In this document: positions 34,467 to 45,060 of the stretch, piece after piece
Layout of the letters: every line of letters begins with the position of its first letter
Numbering within the stretch: the stretch's first letter is position 1
NCBI RefSeq assembly: GCF_029892065.1
Contig: NZ_CP120374.1
Span: 1,426,001 to 1,490,000 of the forward strand
DNA length: 64,000 bases
Reading direction: 5' to 3'
Source of the DNA: Sinorhizobium garamanticum
GTDB lineage: Bacteria; Pseudomonadota; Alphaproteobacteria; Rhizobiales; Rhizobiaceae
Translations under genes and position numbers: made by a program
The notes under the pieces: generated by a model
What the model saw: the letters and a program-made list of their open reading frames with translations, nothing else
What the model was told of the DNA's origin: nothing
Databases searched by the model: none

Positions 34467-35701
34467 TGCTTCAGCCTCGAGCCCTTGCAGTCGTGCTCGC
34501 ATGATCGGACGTGCAGGTGCACCCAAGCGCCGCTGGGAAGAGATGGCTCGAGCAACCACGGCGCAAGTGTCTGGAAGCGCGCCGAAGGCACGGGGACCGG
34601 ATCCGAGTAGCCGAACAGCTGGCCGGTCGGCTCGAAGGAAATCGGCTGCGGTTGCACCTCCGGTTGCTTCTCCATGCCGCAGACGGGTTCGAGGCGGCGC
34701 AGGATCTCACGTGCCTTCAGCTTGCAGCGGATGTGGTCCGCGTCGTCCGACGCGACCTCGTCGAAACTGAGAAAGGCTGCGATGGCGGCATCCCTGCGGC
34801 CGGCGGCCAGAAGCGTGACCGCGAGCTTGTAGCGCAGGATGCCCCGATGGGGATGCCCTCCAACGAGCTTCTCGAAGGTTTTGCTTGCCTCGCCATAGGC
34901 GCCCTGCTCCATCTGCGCGTCGCCAAGCCGATGAAGGATTTCGTCGGCGTCGGGAAGCGCCGATAGCAGCCAGCGATAGAGATATTCCGCCTCGGCGTGG
35001 TCGCCCCTGTCGCTGCAGAGCTGCGCAAGTGCGTAGCGGGCTTGCACATGGCCGGGGATAGTGCGGATCACTTGACGATATCCCGCTTCCGCCGCGTCGA
35101 GCTCGCCCTCGACATGCAGCGCCATCGCCCGCTCGAACACAAAGCCGACGCTGCGGCGGTTCAGCCTGTCATGCAGGTTTCGGCCCGTTCGGGTTCTGAT
35201 AATCACGCTATGAACCGGATCCTTGTCCATCTCGCCTCTCGCTCGATCCTCGCAGCTTCGGGCAAGCGGCCCGTCGGGAAACGCCTGCAGCAAGTGTTCG
35301 AGCCTGGCGGAAGAGGGCTCGCAAAGCTCGATCCGCATGCTCGTCCAACTTTCGCTCATGAGGAAGCCGGCGAAGGCGTCTGCCGCCTTGGTCTCCAGGC
35401 CGGGTATGCAGAGGAAGCCACTCTCGCCGCCCTCGCGATTGCCGATCATCAGAAGCTGGTCTGAGAAAAGCCCCGTGTCGTCATCCTGGAGAGTCGTGAC
35501 CTCCAGCGGCAGAAAAGCGTCGTAGCGATGGTCAGTCTGCCGGAAGGCCAGAATGAACCATCGTTCCCGGCAGGAAAAGTATTCCTTCAGACAAGTCCAG
35601 GAGAGTAAAGGATGAGAGTCTGGATCCGAACGATATACTCTGTTCCAATTTTTCCGAATTTTCTCAAATTCTTTAGCATAGCCAATAACATTTATTGTCA
35701 T
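34463..35701 (-). CDS. TPR-repeat protein with unassigned N-terminal domain
   Basis: 412 residues. Residues 1-150 (MTINVIGYAKEFEKIRKNWN) have the look of the N-terminal part of a GNAT/CelD-like acyltransferase domain (SWTCLKEYFSCRERWFILAF), but the assignment is weak. From about 185 to 320 TPR repeats are plain: FERAMALHVEGELDAAEAGY, ALAQLCSDRGDHAEAEYLYR and LGDAQMEQGAYGEASKTFEK. The last 80 residues are Pro/Ser-rich and may be partly overwritten by the repeat that follows. The 5' end is AT-rich compared with the body, hinting at a fusion or an imported start. Function unknown; TPR points to a protein-binding role. Confidence 0.65.
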   Translation of the reverse strand: MTINVIGYAKEFEKIRKNWNRVYRSDPDSHPLLSWTCLKEYFSCRERWFILAFRQTDHRYDAFLPLEVTTLQDDDTGLFSDQLLMIGNREGGESGFLCIPGLETKAADAFAGFLMSESWTSMRIELCEPSSARLEHLLQAFPDGPLARSCEDRARGEMDKDPVHSVIIRTRTGRNLHDRLNRRSVGFVFERAMALHVEGELDAAEAGYRQVIRTIPGHVQARYALAQLCSDRGDHAEAEYLYRWLLSALPDADEILHRLGDAQMEQGAYGEASKTFEKLVGGHPHRGILRYKLAVTLLAAGRRDAAIAAFLSFDEVASDDADHIRCKLKAREILRRLEPVCGMEKQPEVQPQPISFEPTGQLFGYSDPVPVPSARFQTLAPWLLEPSLPSGAWVHLHVRSCEHDCKGSRLKH

Positions 35702-36415
35702 CTTCGCCTCTCTGAGGCGGTACTCGCGATACCGACCAATAAAAAATGTTGATCCAATATGGTAAAACTAAAACAAAAGTCTCAGGCTCAACGGCCATTC
35801 AATGTGTCTATGCAGTATAGAACGAAGCGCCCGGTACCGGCGCGCGTCGTGATTGATTTTATCAGGCTGGAGCGCGGGATGCGAGCGGAAAACAACGTGC
35901 GTTTTTCTCGTCTTCCCAAACGACGCAGGCGATACGGGAAATCGGGCGACCGTCTCAAAGCGGATTCTTACCGTCCGCGTCTAATTTAGTGTGAACATGA
36001 CGAGCCGGCTCCGATTCTGGACTTGGCTGAGGCAGTCGTTGGCCTCTGATATTGCGGTGACCATCCGCGCGTGATGCCGCGGCTCATGAACTGCTCAGCA
36101 GGCGCGAGCCTGCTCGCGCTTAGATCCTGGACCGACAAGTTGGCCGGCATCGACTGCTGCAAATGAAGCCCGGTCTAAGTCATGATAGATGATGATGAGG
36201 TCTCGCCGCTGAATCTGGCGTCGGAGCAATATGGGGGACGTCCGCAAATGTGCTGCGGCCTTCCTGCAGACGTTCACTTACCACTCGACGCGCCGATTCC
36301 CTGCTTGCCGCGAGCGCAATTCTGAGATCGCTTTATGCGGAGGGGTGGCGCGTGCTTCCCGAGCGGGTACCGGTCGCCCATCTCGGCATGATGGCGGCAG
36401 AAAACAAGCCGGCGA
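35702..36415. other. Intergenic region, AT-rich at left
   Basis: The first 60 bases are AT-rich and probably hold the TPR gene promoter. A 76-codon plus frame at 35759-35989 is very basic (many Arg and Lys) and has no ribosome site, so it is not called. Nothing else recognised. Confidence 0.35.
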
Positions 36416-36910
36416 TCACCACTTCACTATCGGATATCGCGCACTGATGGAGACAAAGTCAGCGCCATATTTGAACGGTTTGCTGCCGACGCATCTAAAT
36501 GTGAGGAATGCACTCCGTTCGTTTGAGAATCTGTTCAATATGGGGCGAATTCTGGCCGAGGGATCGGGGAGATCTATCTGTTGGACAGACGGCGCACTTG
36601 CCGGTAGTGGGCCCTTGACAAGATCTATCTGTTCGCCTGCTTCGAAACCCTCGATTGAAATCTGTCGCTCGCATTGTTCGGTGGTAACGGTCACCGCTTT
36701 GAACATCGCTGAGGACAGGATGGGCCCAGTGAATTCGACAGGCGAAACCCATTTCACCTCATACTTTCCGGGTGAGACCTGCTTCGATGCGAACCACATC
36801 GGCTTATCATCCGCCATGTAAGTGCGATCCATCTCGGATTCTTCTCCGAGACCGTCGCCAATCAGTCCGCTGGTTTCCTTGATGTAGCTGTCAATGCCGG
36901 GGTGTCGCAT
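36416..36910 (-). CDS. Hypothetical protein
   Basis: 164 residues from ATG 36910; ATG at 36832 (MDRTYMADDKPMWFASKQVS) is an alternative start. The body reads like a soluble beta-rich protein: GKYEVKWVSPVEFTGPILSS and VTVTTEQCERQISIEGFEAG. No family recognised. A plus-strand frame overlaps it, but the minus translation is more protein-like. Confidence 0.45.
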   Translation of the reverse strand: MRHPGIDSYIKETSGLIGDGLGEESEMDRTYMADDKPMWFASKQVSPGKYEVKWVSPVEFTGPILSSAMFKAVTVTTEQCERQISIEGFEAGEQIDLVKGPLPASAPSVQQIDLPDPSARIRPILNRFSNERSAFLTFRCVGSKPFKYGADFVSISARYPIVKW

Positions 36911-37085
36911 CCAAGAACCAAAATGCCTGAAGCCAGGCTGCCCGGTTTGCCATTGGGTGGCTTGGGCGTAGTTCGCCTCCTTTAGAGCGAGGCGTCGCTG
37001 GACGGAAACGGCTTGCCGCTTCTACGGGGGCCGCGGTCCGATACCCTTCAAGAGCTCGATTGTATCCTCAAGCTTGCGTGATTCT

Positions 37086-37346
37086 TCACAGGTGGAGGCG
37101 ACCGCCGGCCAGCTTAGGGGTATTAAGAATACGCAGCGCCCGCGCTGCATTTTTAGGACTGAGCCCTTCCATCTTCCAGGGGCCTATCTCTGCAGTCTCT
37201 CCCGTGGAGAGGTGATAGATCGTATAGGTTCCGTCTCCGTCGAAACGGCGGCCATACTGATCGAGCTGTCCGGATCTGTTCGGCGCGCGCCCCTCGGATT
37301 CCCATACGCTGATGGCAAGCGCGTGTTCTTCGTGTTTGCTTTTCAT
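37086..37346 (-). CDS. Small protein, cassette A member, DUF2934-like start
   Basis: 86 residues with AAGGAGGG upstream of the ATG. Begins MKSKHEEHALAISVWESEGR, resembling the W-E-x-E-G motif of DUF2934, then LDQYGRRFDGDGTYTIYHLS. It is a clear relative of the protein at 41106-41375 (HALAISIWENEGG, QYGRHIETD, RIYHVSIG). Third gene of a leftward three-gene group (37912 to 37086). Function unknown; likely a small soluble stress or regulatory protein. Confidence 0.65.
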   Translation of the reverse strand: MKSKHEEHALAISVWESEGRAPNRSGQLDQYGRRFDGDGTYTIYHLSTGETAEIGPWKMEGLSPKNAARALRILNTPKLAGGRLHL

Positions 37347-37394
37347 CTGCAGCCCTCCTTGCGGCGGTCGCTGCGCCGCGACTGGCGACGCTCC

Positions 37395-37613
37395 TCAGTG
37401 ATCGGACGTCAGGCCCCGTTCAATCGGCTCCAGATTATCTTCGTTGCTTACTCGCTCTTGACCGAGTTCATCATTGCGGATGCGATACTGGGGTGAGTTG
37501 TCCCTTAAAGGGAGTTTGGCTGTGATCTGATAGGTGTCCGCCGCACGGGGTGAAATATATGCGCGATTTTTAAGACGCACTGACAGACCGATCGGAAATC
37601 GATGATGACGCAT
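37395..37613 (-). CDS. Small protein, cassette A member
   Basis: 72 residues, MRHHRFPIGLSVRLKNRAYI. Its core (FPIGLSVRLKNR, YQITAKLPLRDNSPQYRIRN, RVSNEDNLEPI) aligns with the protein at 41650-42000 (FTIGQAVRLKGG, YHITGTLPPSGGSPQYRND, VMTQDTLEPV), so the two are paralogues. The fold could be a small SH3-like barrel. Middle gene of cassette A. Confidence 0.6.
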   Translation of the reverse strand: MRHHRFPIGLSVRLKNRAYISPRAADTYQITAKLPLRDNSPQYRIRNDELGQERVSNEDNLEPIERGLTSDH

Positions 37614-37630
37614 TGTATGTTGCCTTACGG

Positions 37631-37912
37631 TTAGGGTGACGGCGAGATTACATCTTCGTGGCGATCGACTGCTATCAGGCGTTCAAGTTCCTCGGGATCG
37701 ATCGCTACAAGACGCATTCGGTAATTGTTGTCGGCCGTGGCTGGTAGCTTGATAAGGGTCGCCACACGGCGATAGGCGAGCCAGGAGATGCCTTCGATCA
37801 ACTCCTCGTCCTCGTCGACTTGGTAGTCGCCAGGAGCCACCATCTCACCGAGGTCTGGCATCCAGAATGGTTGATCGAAATGGACTGTTCGATGTGTCGT
37901 CCGGGCAAACAT
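37631..37912 (-). CDS. Small protein, cassette A first gene
   Basis: 93 residues with AGGAGGG before the ATG. MFARTTHRTVHFDQPFWMPD, then GEMVAPGDYQVDEDEELIEG, and AYRRVATLIKLPA. The segment about a charged amide-binding-like turn suggests a soluble protein. No counterpart in cassette B. Starts the leftward group of three. Confidence 0.6.
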   Translation of the reverse strand: MFARTTHRTVHFDQPFWMPDLGEMVAPGDYQVDEDEELIEGISWLAYRRVATLIKLPATADNNYRMRLVAIDPEELERLIAVDRHEDVISPSP

Positions 37913-38427
37913 GCTGCCCTCCTTTTCTGTGGCGTACGGGGGCGCGAGATTCAGCTGGGATGGGGCCGTCTCGTTCCAATTGCAGCGCGGACGGCTACTG
38001 TCGCTACGGCCTCATTGGATCAAGCCCGTAACGGCGGCCCCCGCACTTGGATATGCGGAATCGAGATTGTTGAGTTTGGTCTACTGCCTCTGATGAAGCA
38101 AAAAGCCAAGCGTTCTCCAAAAACGATCATAACGCTCTGTGCCTTGAATGCGGCTTTACTATGATTTTTTTAGTAAAATCCGTTTTTGCTAAAAACAATG
38201 TTCGGATTCTGTAAAATATGAGCGCTGATAAATCGAGATTTTTCAATTACAGCCAAGTTTCTCTGCGATCGTCGGTTGAAAAATATTATTTGATTAAGTA
38301 TCGGAATTGGTAGTTTACATTAATTATCTTAAGGCTCACTGTAAAAAGCTGGATTGCCATTGGCTCCTGGTCCGAGCGCGGGCTCGCGACGATCCCGATA
38401 ATCAACCTGATTAGAGGGAATGAAATT
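37913..38427. other. Intergenic region, strongly AT-rich at right
   Basis: 38160-38345 is much richer in A and T than the rest of the window, a likely promoter or imported spacer ahead of the rightward gene at 38428. No box identified. No supported gene. Confidence 0.4.
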
Positions 38428-38769
38428 ATGACACTCGATCAAATTCTTGAACGGACAAAGCCCTACGCGATTGGTTTAGTCGTTGGGCTTATCGCCGCGC
38501 CGACCATCGGTTTCAATGCTGGATGGATTACCACCACCACTGCCAGCACACTGGCGGCAGAGACGGCCAGAGTGGATGCGCTTGCGGGCATTTGTTCAAC
38601 TGCGGCAGGGCGAATGGCTACTGCCAACAGCACCGACCTCGCAACGTTTAAGGGCTACGACAACCGTGCAAAGCGCGACGAACTCGTAGCAGGCATTATG
38701 GCCGATATCCAAGTTCCAGCGGACGTCCTCGGCAAGGTCAGCACGAGCTGCAGTCGCTCACTATCCTGA
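38428..38769 (+). CDS. Small membrane-anchored conserved hypothetical protein
   Basis: 113 residues with GAGGGAATG upstream. One N-terminal transmembrane helix (AIGLVVGLIAAPTIGFNAGW, residues 14-33) and a periplasmic Ala-rich domain with two cysteines (GICSTAAGRM and STSCSRSL). The usual 'one helix plus short periplasmic domain' shape recurs in rhizobial proteins of unknown function. Followed 58 bases later by a 40-residue membrane peptide, likely co-transcribed. Confidence 0.7.
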   Translation: MTLDQILERTKPYAIGLVVGLIAAPTIGFNAGWITTTTASTLAAETARVDALAGICSTAAGRMATANSTDLATFKGYDNRAKRDELVAGIMADIQVPADVLGKVSTSCSRSLS

Positions 38770-38827
38770 AGCGCAGCGGACGCCGCGCAGTGGGCAGATC
38801 AACCAGAACGAAAATTAGGAGGTCGCT

Positions 38828-38950
38828 ATGAAAAACCTCCTCCCAGCCCGGTTCTATACTTACGATTTCACGCGCCTGTTCGCATCGCTTGCCTTCATTC
38901 TAGCGATTGCCGTGATTGTCTATTCGGTCCTGTTCGGAGGCATCCTGTAG
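38828..38950 (+). CDS. 40-residue membrane peptide
   Basis: MKNLLPARFYTYDFTRLFAS followed by LAFILAIAVIVYSVLFGGIL: a short aromatic N-terminus and one transmembrane helix. An AGGAGG lies 7 bases before the ATG. Same length and layout as the peptide at 45061-45183. Function unknown. Confidence 0.72.
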   Translation: MKNLLPARFYTYDFTRLFASLAFILAIAVIVYSVLFGGIL

Positions 38951-39115
38951 TCTTCTGACCATGCGCGCATCCGCTCTCCGAAGCTGGAAAGCATCTTGGA
39001 CGGACGTTCGGGGGTGCCGCGCCGCTGAATGAACCTGGCAAGTCATCCCGCCACTCGCTCTTCCAAGCGCGTGAAATGGACCTGGCATCCGGAGGAGTTG
39101 GTCGGGACTTTTCCC

Positions 39116-39990
39116 ATGACACAAGCTCAGGCTTTCGCCTTCGCCATTCTGATCGGCCTGATGGTCGCTTTCATATGGGACGGCTCCGCTGCGACCTCAT
39201 TGCGGTTCTCGCGTCGCTTGCCGCAGTTTTCTCCGGCATCGTGCCGCACAAGGCAGCGCTCTCCGGCTTCGGGGACGACATTGTCATCATTGTAGCCAGC
39301 GCCCTTGTCGTAAGCGCCACGATTGAGCGCAGTGGTGTCATAGAGGATTCCTCCATCGTGTGATGCCTAGCATGACCTCTGTTACGGTCAGGTTGCTATT
39401 CTCGTGACGACCGTCTCGGTTCTCTCCATCTTCATCAAGAGCATCGGCGCGCTGGCGATGATGATCCCTGTCGCATTTCAGATGGCGCGCCGGTCGAAAG
39501 CTTCCCCTTCGTCCTTTCTCATGCCAATGGCGTTCGGTTCATTGCTTGGCGGGCTCATGACCCTCATTGGGAAGTCGCCGAATATTGTCGTGTCCTGAAT
39601 GCGCAAGGAACTGACGGGCCGCCCTTTCAGCATGTTCACTCCTGTCGGCATAGGGCTTGCCGCAGCGGGGGTAGTCTTTCTGGCGTTTGGCTACCGACTG
39701 CTTCCGAGGGGACGCGAGGCGGTCCCGATAAGGGAGAAGGCGCTCAACATCAAGCACTACATGACAGAGGCACGCATTACTGCGAAGTCGACGGTTCTCG
39801 GCAAGTCGATCAGTCACCTGTCGACCTTGTTGGACGAGGAGGTCCTTGTCACCGGCCTTGTTCGCAACCGGGTCGAGCGCCTGATTCCACGGCCGGACGT
39901 CGTTCCTCGTCACGCCGATATCGTTCTGTTGGAAGGAGACCCTCAAGCGCGGGAGCGAGGCATCAGGCGCGCGCGTCTGGAACCGGAGGG
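39116..39990 (+). pseudogene. Broken SLC13-type permease gene
   Basis: Pieces in different frames line up as one transporter: MTQAQAFAFAILIGLMVAFI, a frameshift near 39180, then LIAVLASLAAVFSGIVPHKA and DDIVIIVASALVVSATIERS, an apparent deletion of some 30 codons near 39370, then LSIFIKSIGALAMMIPVAFQ and GGLMTLIGKSPNIVVS, an in-frame TGA at 39596, then RKELTGRPFSMFTPVGIGLA and the start of a TrkA-C-like domain (ALNIKHYMTEARI). The 3' end is missing. Several independent lesions make it a dead gene. Confidence 0.85.
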
Positions 39991-40003
39991 GCATGACCGC
40001 TCG

Positions 40004-40816
40004 CTATTGCAAGGCCGGCACCTCATAAGTCCACACCCGGAACGACTTCAGGACGTGCGGCCCGAACGAGTTGATGAGGGGGACATCGGCCGCGTCACGG
40101 CCGCGCGCAACCACGATCCTGCCGACACGCGGCGTATTGTTGCGCGGATCGAACGTATACCATCCATCGTCCAGGAAGACCTCGATCCAGGCACTGAAAT
40201 CCATCGGGTCGACGACCGGGACGCCGATGTCGCTGAGATGACCGTTGATATAGCGTGCGGGAATGTTGAGACAGCGGCAAAGCGTGACCGCAAGATGCGC
40301 GAAGTCGCGGCAGACACCAACGCGCTCATGAAAGACTTCGAAAGCCGTCCGCGTCGACCGGGCCTGCATGTAGTCGAACCGGATATGGTCGTGGACGAAA
40401 TCGCAGATCGCTTGCACACGACCCCAACCGGGCGTGACCGCGCCGAACATGTCCCAAGCGCTCTGGCTGAGACGGTCGGTTTCGCAATAGCGGCTGCCCA
40501 TGAGGTAGGCGAGGCAATCGTCCGGCAACTCCGGCACCGGGACTTCCTGGGCGGCTGGCAGCACTTTGTCCGGTTTGCCGTCGTCCTCGATCGTGGCATC
40601 GCCCCATATCGTCAGGTCACCCGCCGGTGCGACAAGCCGCCGGCATCGGTTACCAAAGAGATCGCGATAGGTCGATGTCGGCACGTCGGGCGCTGTGAAT
40701 ATCGTTTCAGGAACCCGGATATCGGCCGCGCGGTCCTCGTGGACCGACAGCAGGCATACCAACGCGGCCGGTTGCTGGAAGTTCAGCGTGATCTCATAGC
40801 CGTAGCGGATCAGCAT
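40004..40816 (-). CDS. Transglutaminase-like cysteine protease-family protein
   Basis: 270 residues. N-terminal beta domain (MLIRYGYEITLNFQQPAALV), then the transglutaminase core with the nucleophile in ERVGVCRDFAHLAVTLCRCL (Cys near 168). The region that normally carries the catalytic His reads MDFSAWIEVFLDDGWYTFDP, with Ser where His is often found, while the Asp in TFDPRNN is kept. It ends GRIVVARGRDAADVPLINSF, a strong marker of this bacterial subfamily. Last gene of a five-gene leftward group. Role unknown: peptide cleavage or amide hydrolysis in cytoplasm is typical of the fold. Confidence 0.85.
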   Translation of the reverse strand: MLIRYGYEITLNFQQPAALVCLLSVHEDRAADIRVPETIFTAPDVPTSTYRDLFGNRCRRLVAPAGDLTIWGDATIEDDGKPDKVLPAAQEVPVPELPDDCLAYLMGSRYCETDRLSQSAWDMFGAVTPGWGRVQAICDFVHDHIRFDYMQARSTRTAFEVFHERVGVCRDFAHLAVTLCRCLNIPARYINGHLSDIGVPVVDPMDFSAWIEVFLDDGWYTFDPRNNTPRVGRIVVARGRDAADVPLINSFGPHVLKSFRVWTYEVPALQ

Positions 40817-40827
40817 CTGGATGCATC

Positions 40828-41103
40828 CTAGCGGAAATCGGCGGCGGTCAGTGTGTAGAAATCGCGGCGGCCACCGGAATAGGCCTTGCGTGCGACATCG
40901 TAGATGGACATGCGCAACGCGTCGAAAGCAGAAAGGAGCTTCGATTCCGAGATTTCCGACCTGCCCAATTCGGGATCCGCTATCACCAGCGCCTCGGCCT
41001 CGACGAAGAACCGCACCTCGAACATACCGTCATGGCCGATGAAACGGACGGCGTTTCGCTTTTCATCGAGGCTGCGGCTCGCATTCGGAAATAACAGCGT
41101 CAT
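40828..41103 (-). CDS. DUF1488-family small protein
   Basis: 91 residues: MTLLFPNASRSLDEKRNAVR, GHDGMFEVRFFVEAEAL and SAFDALRMSIYDVARKAYSG. This matches the short DUF1488 layout (nucleotide-like N-strand, F-x-V-x-EAL, central helix, short tail). Lies between the transglutaminase-like gene and a cassette B member with 2-11 base gaps, so part of one operon. Function unknown. Confidence 0.75.
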   Translation of the reverse strand: MTLLFPNASRSLDEKRNAVRFIGHDGMFEVRFFVEAEALVIADPELGRSEISESKLLSAFDALRMSIYDVARKAYSGGRRDFYTLTAADFR

Positions 41104-41105
41104 CC

Positions 41106-41375
41106 TCAGCGAGCCTCTGTTTCGCGCGACACGAGCTGCGCTCGTGCCGATAAGCTGATCCGCTTTATACGCCGCTCTATATAGCGAAGGTTGTCGTCGA
41201 CACGCGACGGTGCGCCTATGGACACGTGGTAGATCCTCCAGGGGCGATCCGTTTCAATGTGGCGGCCATATTGATGATCCATTAGCTCGGGTGCTGACGT
41301 CCCACCTTCATTTTCCCAGATGCTGATCGCAAGTGCATGTCGCCGGGCTTCAATTTCATTGCAGTGGGCGTTCAT
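41106..41375 (-). CDS. Small protein, cassette B member, DUF2934-like start
   Basis: 89 residues, MNAHCNEIEARRHALAISIW followed by ENEGG; paralogue of 37086-37346. Overlaps the upstream gene by 20 bases and is 2 bases from the DUF1488 gene, so tightly coupled. Confidence 0.68.
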   Translation of the reverse strand: MNAHCNEIEARRHALAISIWENEGGTSAPELMDHQYGRHIETDRPWRIYHVSIGAPSRVDDNLRYIERRIKRISLSARAQLVSRETEAR

Positions 41376-41613
41376 GGTGGTGGCCTTTCATAAGATTTTC
41401 GATGGTGTCGAGCCTGCTTGAGTGGATCGTGCTCCCATCACCGTCGGTGATGGTCACGCCGTCCGGACGCTGCGGCATGGCGAGCGTCCTCAAAAGCTCC
41501 AGCGTAATCTCTATCGCCTCGTCGAGATCGGCAGCTTCCGCGGTTTCGCGCCCGACGATCGCATGCGCGTCGTCCGCATCCCGAATACGGTAGAAAGCAA
41601 TCACGATTTTCAT
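41356..41613 (-). CDS. Small protein, cassette B member
   Basis: 85 residues from ATG 41613, chosen over an ATG six bases upstream because GAGAGG then sits at a workable distance. MKIVIAFYRIRDADDAHAIV, then AADLDEAIEITLELLRTLAM and GVTITDGDGSTIHS. No known family; the layout (strand, helix, strand with DGDG) is that of a small soluble protein. Confidence 0.6.
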   Translation of the reverse strand: MKIVIAFYRIRDADDAHAIVGRETAEAADLDEAIEITLELLRTLAMPQRPDGVTITDGDGSTIHSSRLDTIENLMKGHHHERPLQ

Positions 41614-41649
41614 CGCCATCCTCTCTGTTGGACAGAAGGGTCGTAACTG

Positions 41650-42000
41650 TCAGTTCTTGCCCTTGTCGAGCGAGGCGCTGCCGTTCGCAGCGGGCTTGAT
41701 CTGGTTGCCGAACGTCTTTTCGATGAGAGTGGCGCCTTCATCGGCGGACGACATGTGCACCGGTTCGAGCGTGTCCTGCGTCATCACCCGCTCATGACGC
41801 TCGTCGTCGTTTCGATATTGCGGCGAACCGCCGCTCGGCGGGAGCGTGCCGGTGATATGATAGATGTCCGCCGGCAAAGCCGATCTACGATACCCGCCCT
41901 TCAGCCGAACAGCCTGACCGATGGTAAAGAGATGTGTTGCTGCTGCTGCGTCGCGGCGGGTCAGACGGCCGTTGCGTTGCAGAATGTTTGTAGCGGTCAT
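41650..42000 (-). CDS. Small protein, cassette B first gene
   Basis: 116 residues with AAGGA about 12 bases upstream. Core THLFTIGQAVRLKGGYRRSA and GTLPPSGGSPQYRND matches the cassette A protein at 37395-37613; it has a longer N-terminus and a Lys-rich tail. Probably binds nucleic acid or protein through a small barrel; this is inference. First gene of the leftward five-gene operon. Confidence 0.65.
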   Translation of the reverse strand: MTATNILQRNGRLTRRDAAAATHLFTIGQAVRLKGGYRRSALPADIYHITGTLPPSGGSPQYRNDDERHERVMTQDTLEPVHMSSADEGATLIEKTFGNQIKPAANGSASLDKGKN

Positions 42001-42440
42001 GATTGCTTGTAGTCCTTTTGGAGTGCGGCTTCGAGATCAGCCGGATTGATCGGCATCATGTATTGCGTCGACCTTGCATGCCCCGCGGGCATATGGATGA
42101 AGGCACCGAGACGTTGCCCGGCACATCGGAGGCGTCTGCGCAGTGCGGCGGGTCATGGCGGCCCTCCGCAGAAACACACGAGGCGGCCCCGCATCCTCCG
42201 TCATCCCAACCGAAACGATCCGCGATCAGCGCTCGTGTCCGGGCCAGGTTCGAACGAAGCGACACTAGGCGTCCGATCGGCGTATGGCATTCGCATCAAA
42301 GTTGGTGGTGAATGGCGGGTCCTCTGACGCCGCGAAGCCAAATTGGCCAGTGCAGCCAAATCAACGAGCTTCTTATAAGTGGGGCTCACACTGGTTTTAA
42401 ACAAGGTCATCCATGCACCAACGCCGTTCAGGCACTGTTC
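42001..42440. other. Intergenic region between cassette B and groEL tail
   Basis: Open frames here are Arg/Pro/Ser-rich and lack ribosome sites. No repeat or terminator recognised. Confidence 0.35.
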
Positions 42441-44123
<1,683 letters not shown>

Positions 44124-44435
44124 TCAGGCAGCTTTCTTGGCCGCGACGGTCTTTTCGGCGATGCCCATGATGTCGGCCTCGTTCATGATCAGTTCCTCGC
44201 CGCCGATCTAGACATCGGTGCCGGACCATTTGCCGAACAGGATCGTATCACCGGCCTTAACGTCGAGCGGGATCAGCTTGCCGCCTTCATTACGCGTTGC
44301 CTGAACCAACGGCGATCTCTTCGCCTTCCTGCGGCTTTCCTTGGCAATGTCGGGAATGATCATCCCGTCCTTGGATTTGAGATCGCCTTCCGCGCGCCGG
44401 ATGACGACGCGGTCATGAAGTGGACGGAATTTCAT
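44124..44435 (-). pseudogene. groES: Damaged groES (10 kDa co-chaperonin)
   Basis: Begins correctly, MKFRPLHDRVVIRRAEGDLK and SKDGMIIPDIAKE, but then an indel puts about 16 codons out of frame (reads SRRKAKRSPLVQATR where the normal frame would give KPQEGEEIAVGSGN), a second indel restores the frame at NEGGKLIPLDVKAGDTILFG and KWSGTDV, and an amber TAG at 44214-44216 replaces the conserved Lys codon before IGGEELIMNEADIMGI. The mobile-loop neighbour region is scrambled and the C-terminal strand needed for heptamer assembly is lost. Almost certainly inactive, though the transcript may still be needed to express groEL. Confidence 0.85.
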
Positions 44436-44490
44436 AGAGATTCTTTCTGCGGCCGGCGCATAGGGCGACTGCAATCCTTACATAGCACCT

Positions 44491-44517
44491 TTGGCACTCG
44501 ATTGATAGGAATGCCAA
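44491..44517. promoter_or_regulatory. CIRCE element (HrcA operator) of groESL
   Basis: TTGGCACTC, 9 bases, GAATGCCAA: an inverted repeat with one mismatch to the perfect complement (GAGTGCCAA), matching the CIRCE consensus TTAGCACTC-N9-GAGTGCTAA. It lies 56 bases upstream of the groES start on the minus strand. HrcA repression with heat release is the known mechanism. Confidence 0.85.
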
Positions 44518-45060
44518 GAAATATTATTTTACAAGGAAAATTGTTGGAAAATATAAGTCAATAATTCTGATCAAGGCCGTCGTGAGTTCTAAGACACATA
44601 TACAGATATTATATTGCACTTCATGCATTTTTATTTCGTTATCTAAGAATTTGTCCCCAAAAAATCTTAGTAAAGCCTTAATCACCTGATAGAGATTGGA
44701 CATCGTTCTTAAGCTAGCTTGGCATTTCGCTTCGGCAGAGGCTTTCCACCCGCCGAACCCATTGATCATCGATCCCCTTCAGATTCTCAAATGCGGAGCA
44801 ATATGCTTCTTGCCTGCGAGGAGAAAACGAAGGAACCGGGGTAGCTGTTCGCGCTGCATTGGCGCCAAACCGGTTGCCGGCCAGTTTTGGAATCCCACTA
44901 GCTACATTCGCCCAGGAAGGAGGCAGTATGTTTGCCCCGTGCGACGCACTTGCTCGCACATGAACGGATCAAGCCCTTTCGCCTTCATTGTTGGGGGAGG
45001 CGCGCAGCAGGGTCGACGTCCCAATAATTCGTCGTAATAAAAATAGGACTGGGAGAAATT
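44518..45060. other. AT-rich intergenic region
   Basis: 44520-44700 is unusually AT-rich. Frames on both strands are short and without ribosome sites. The right end leads into the small peptide gene at 45061. Confidence 0.4.

Noticed and set aside
35759..35989. 76-residue basic protein
   Set aside because: No ribosome site, no homology, extreme Arg/Lys content.
44208..44474. Intact short groES
   Set aside because: The middle is out of frame and an amber codon removes the conserved C-terminus.
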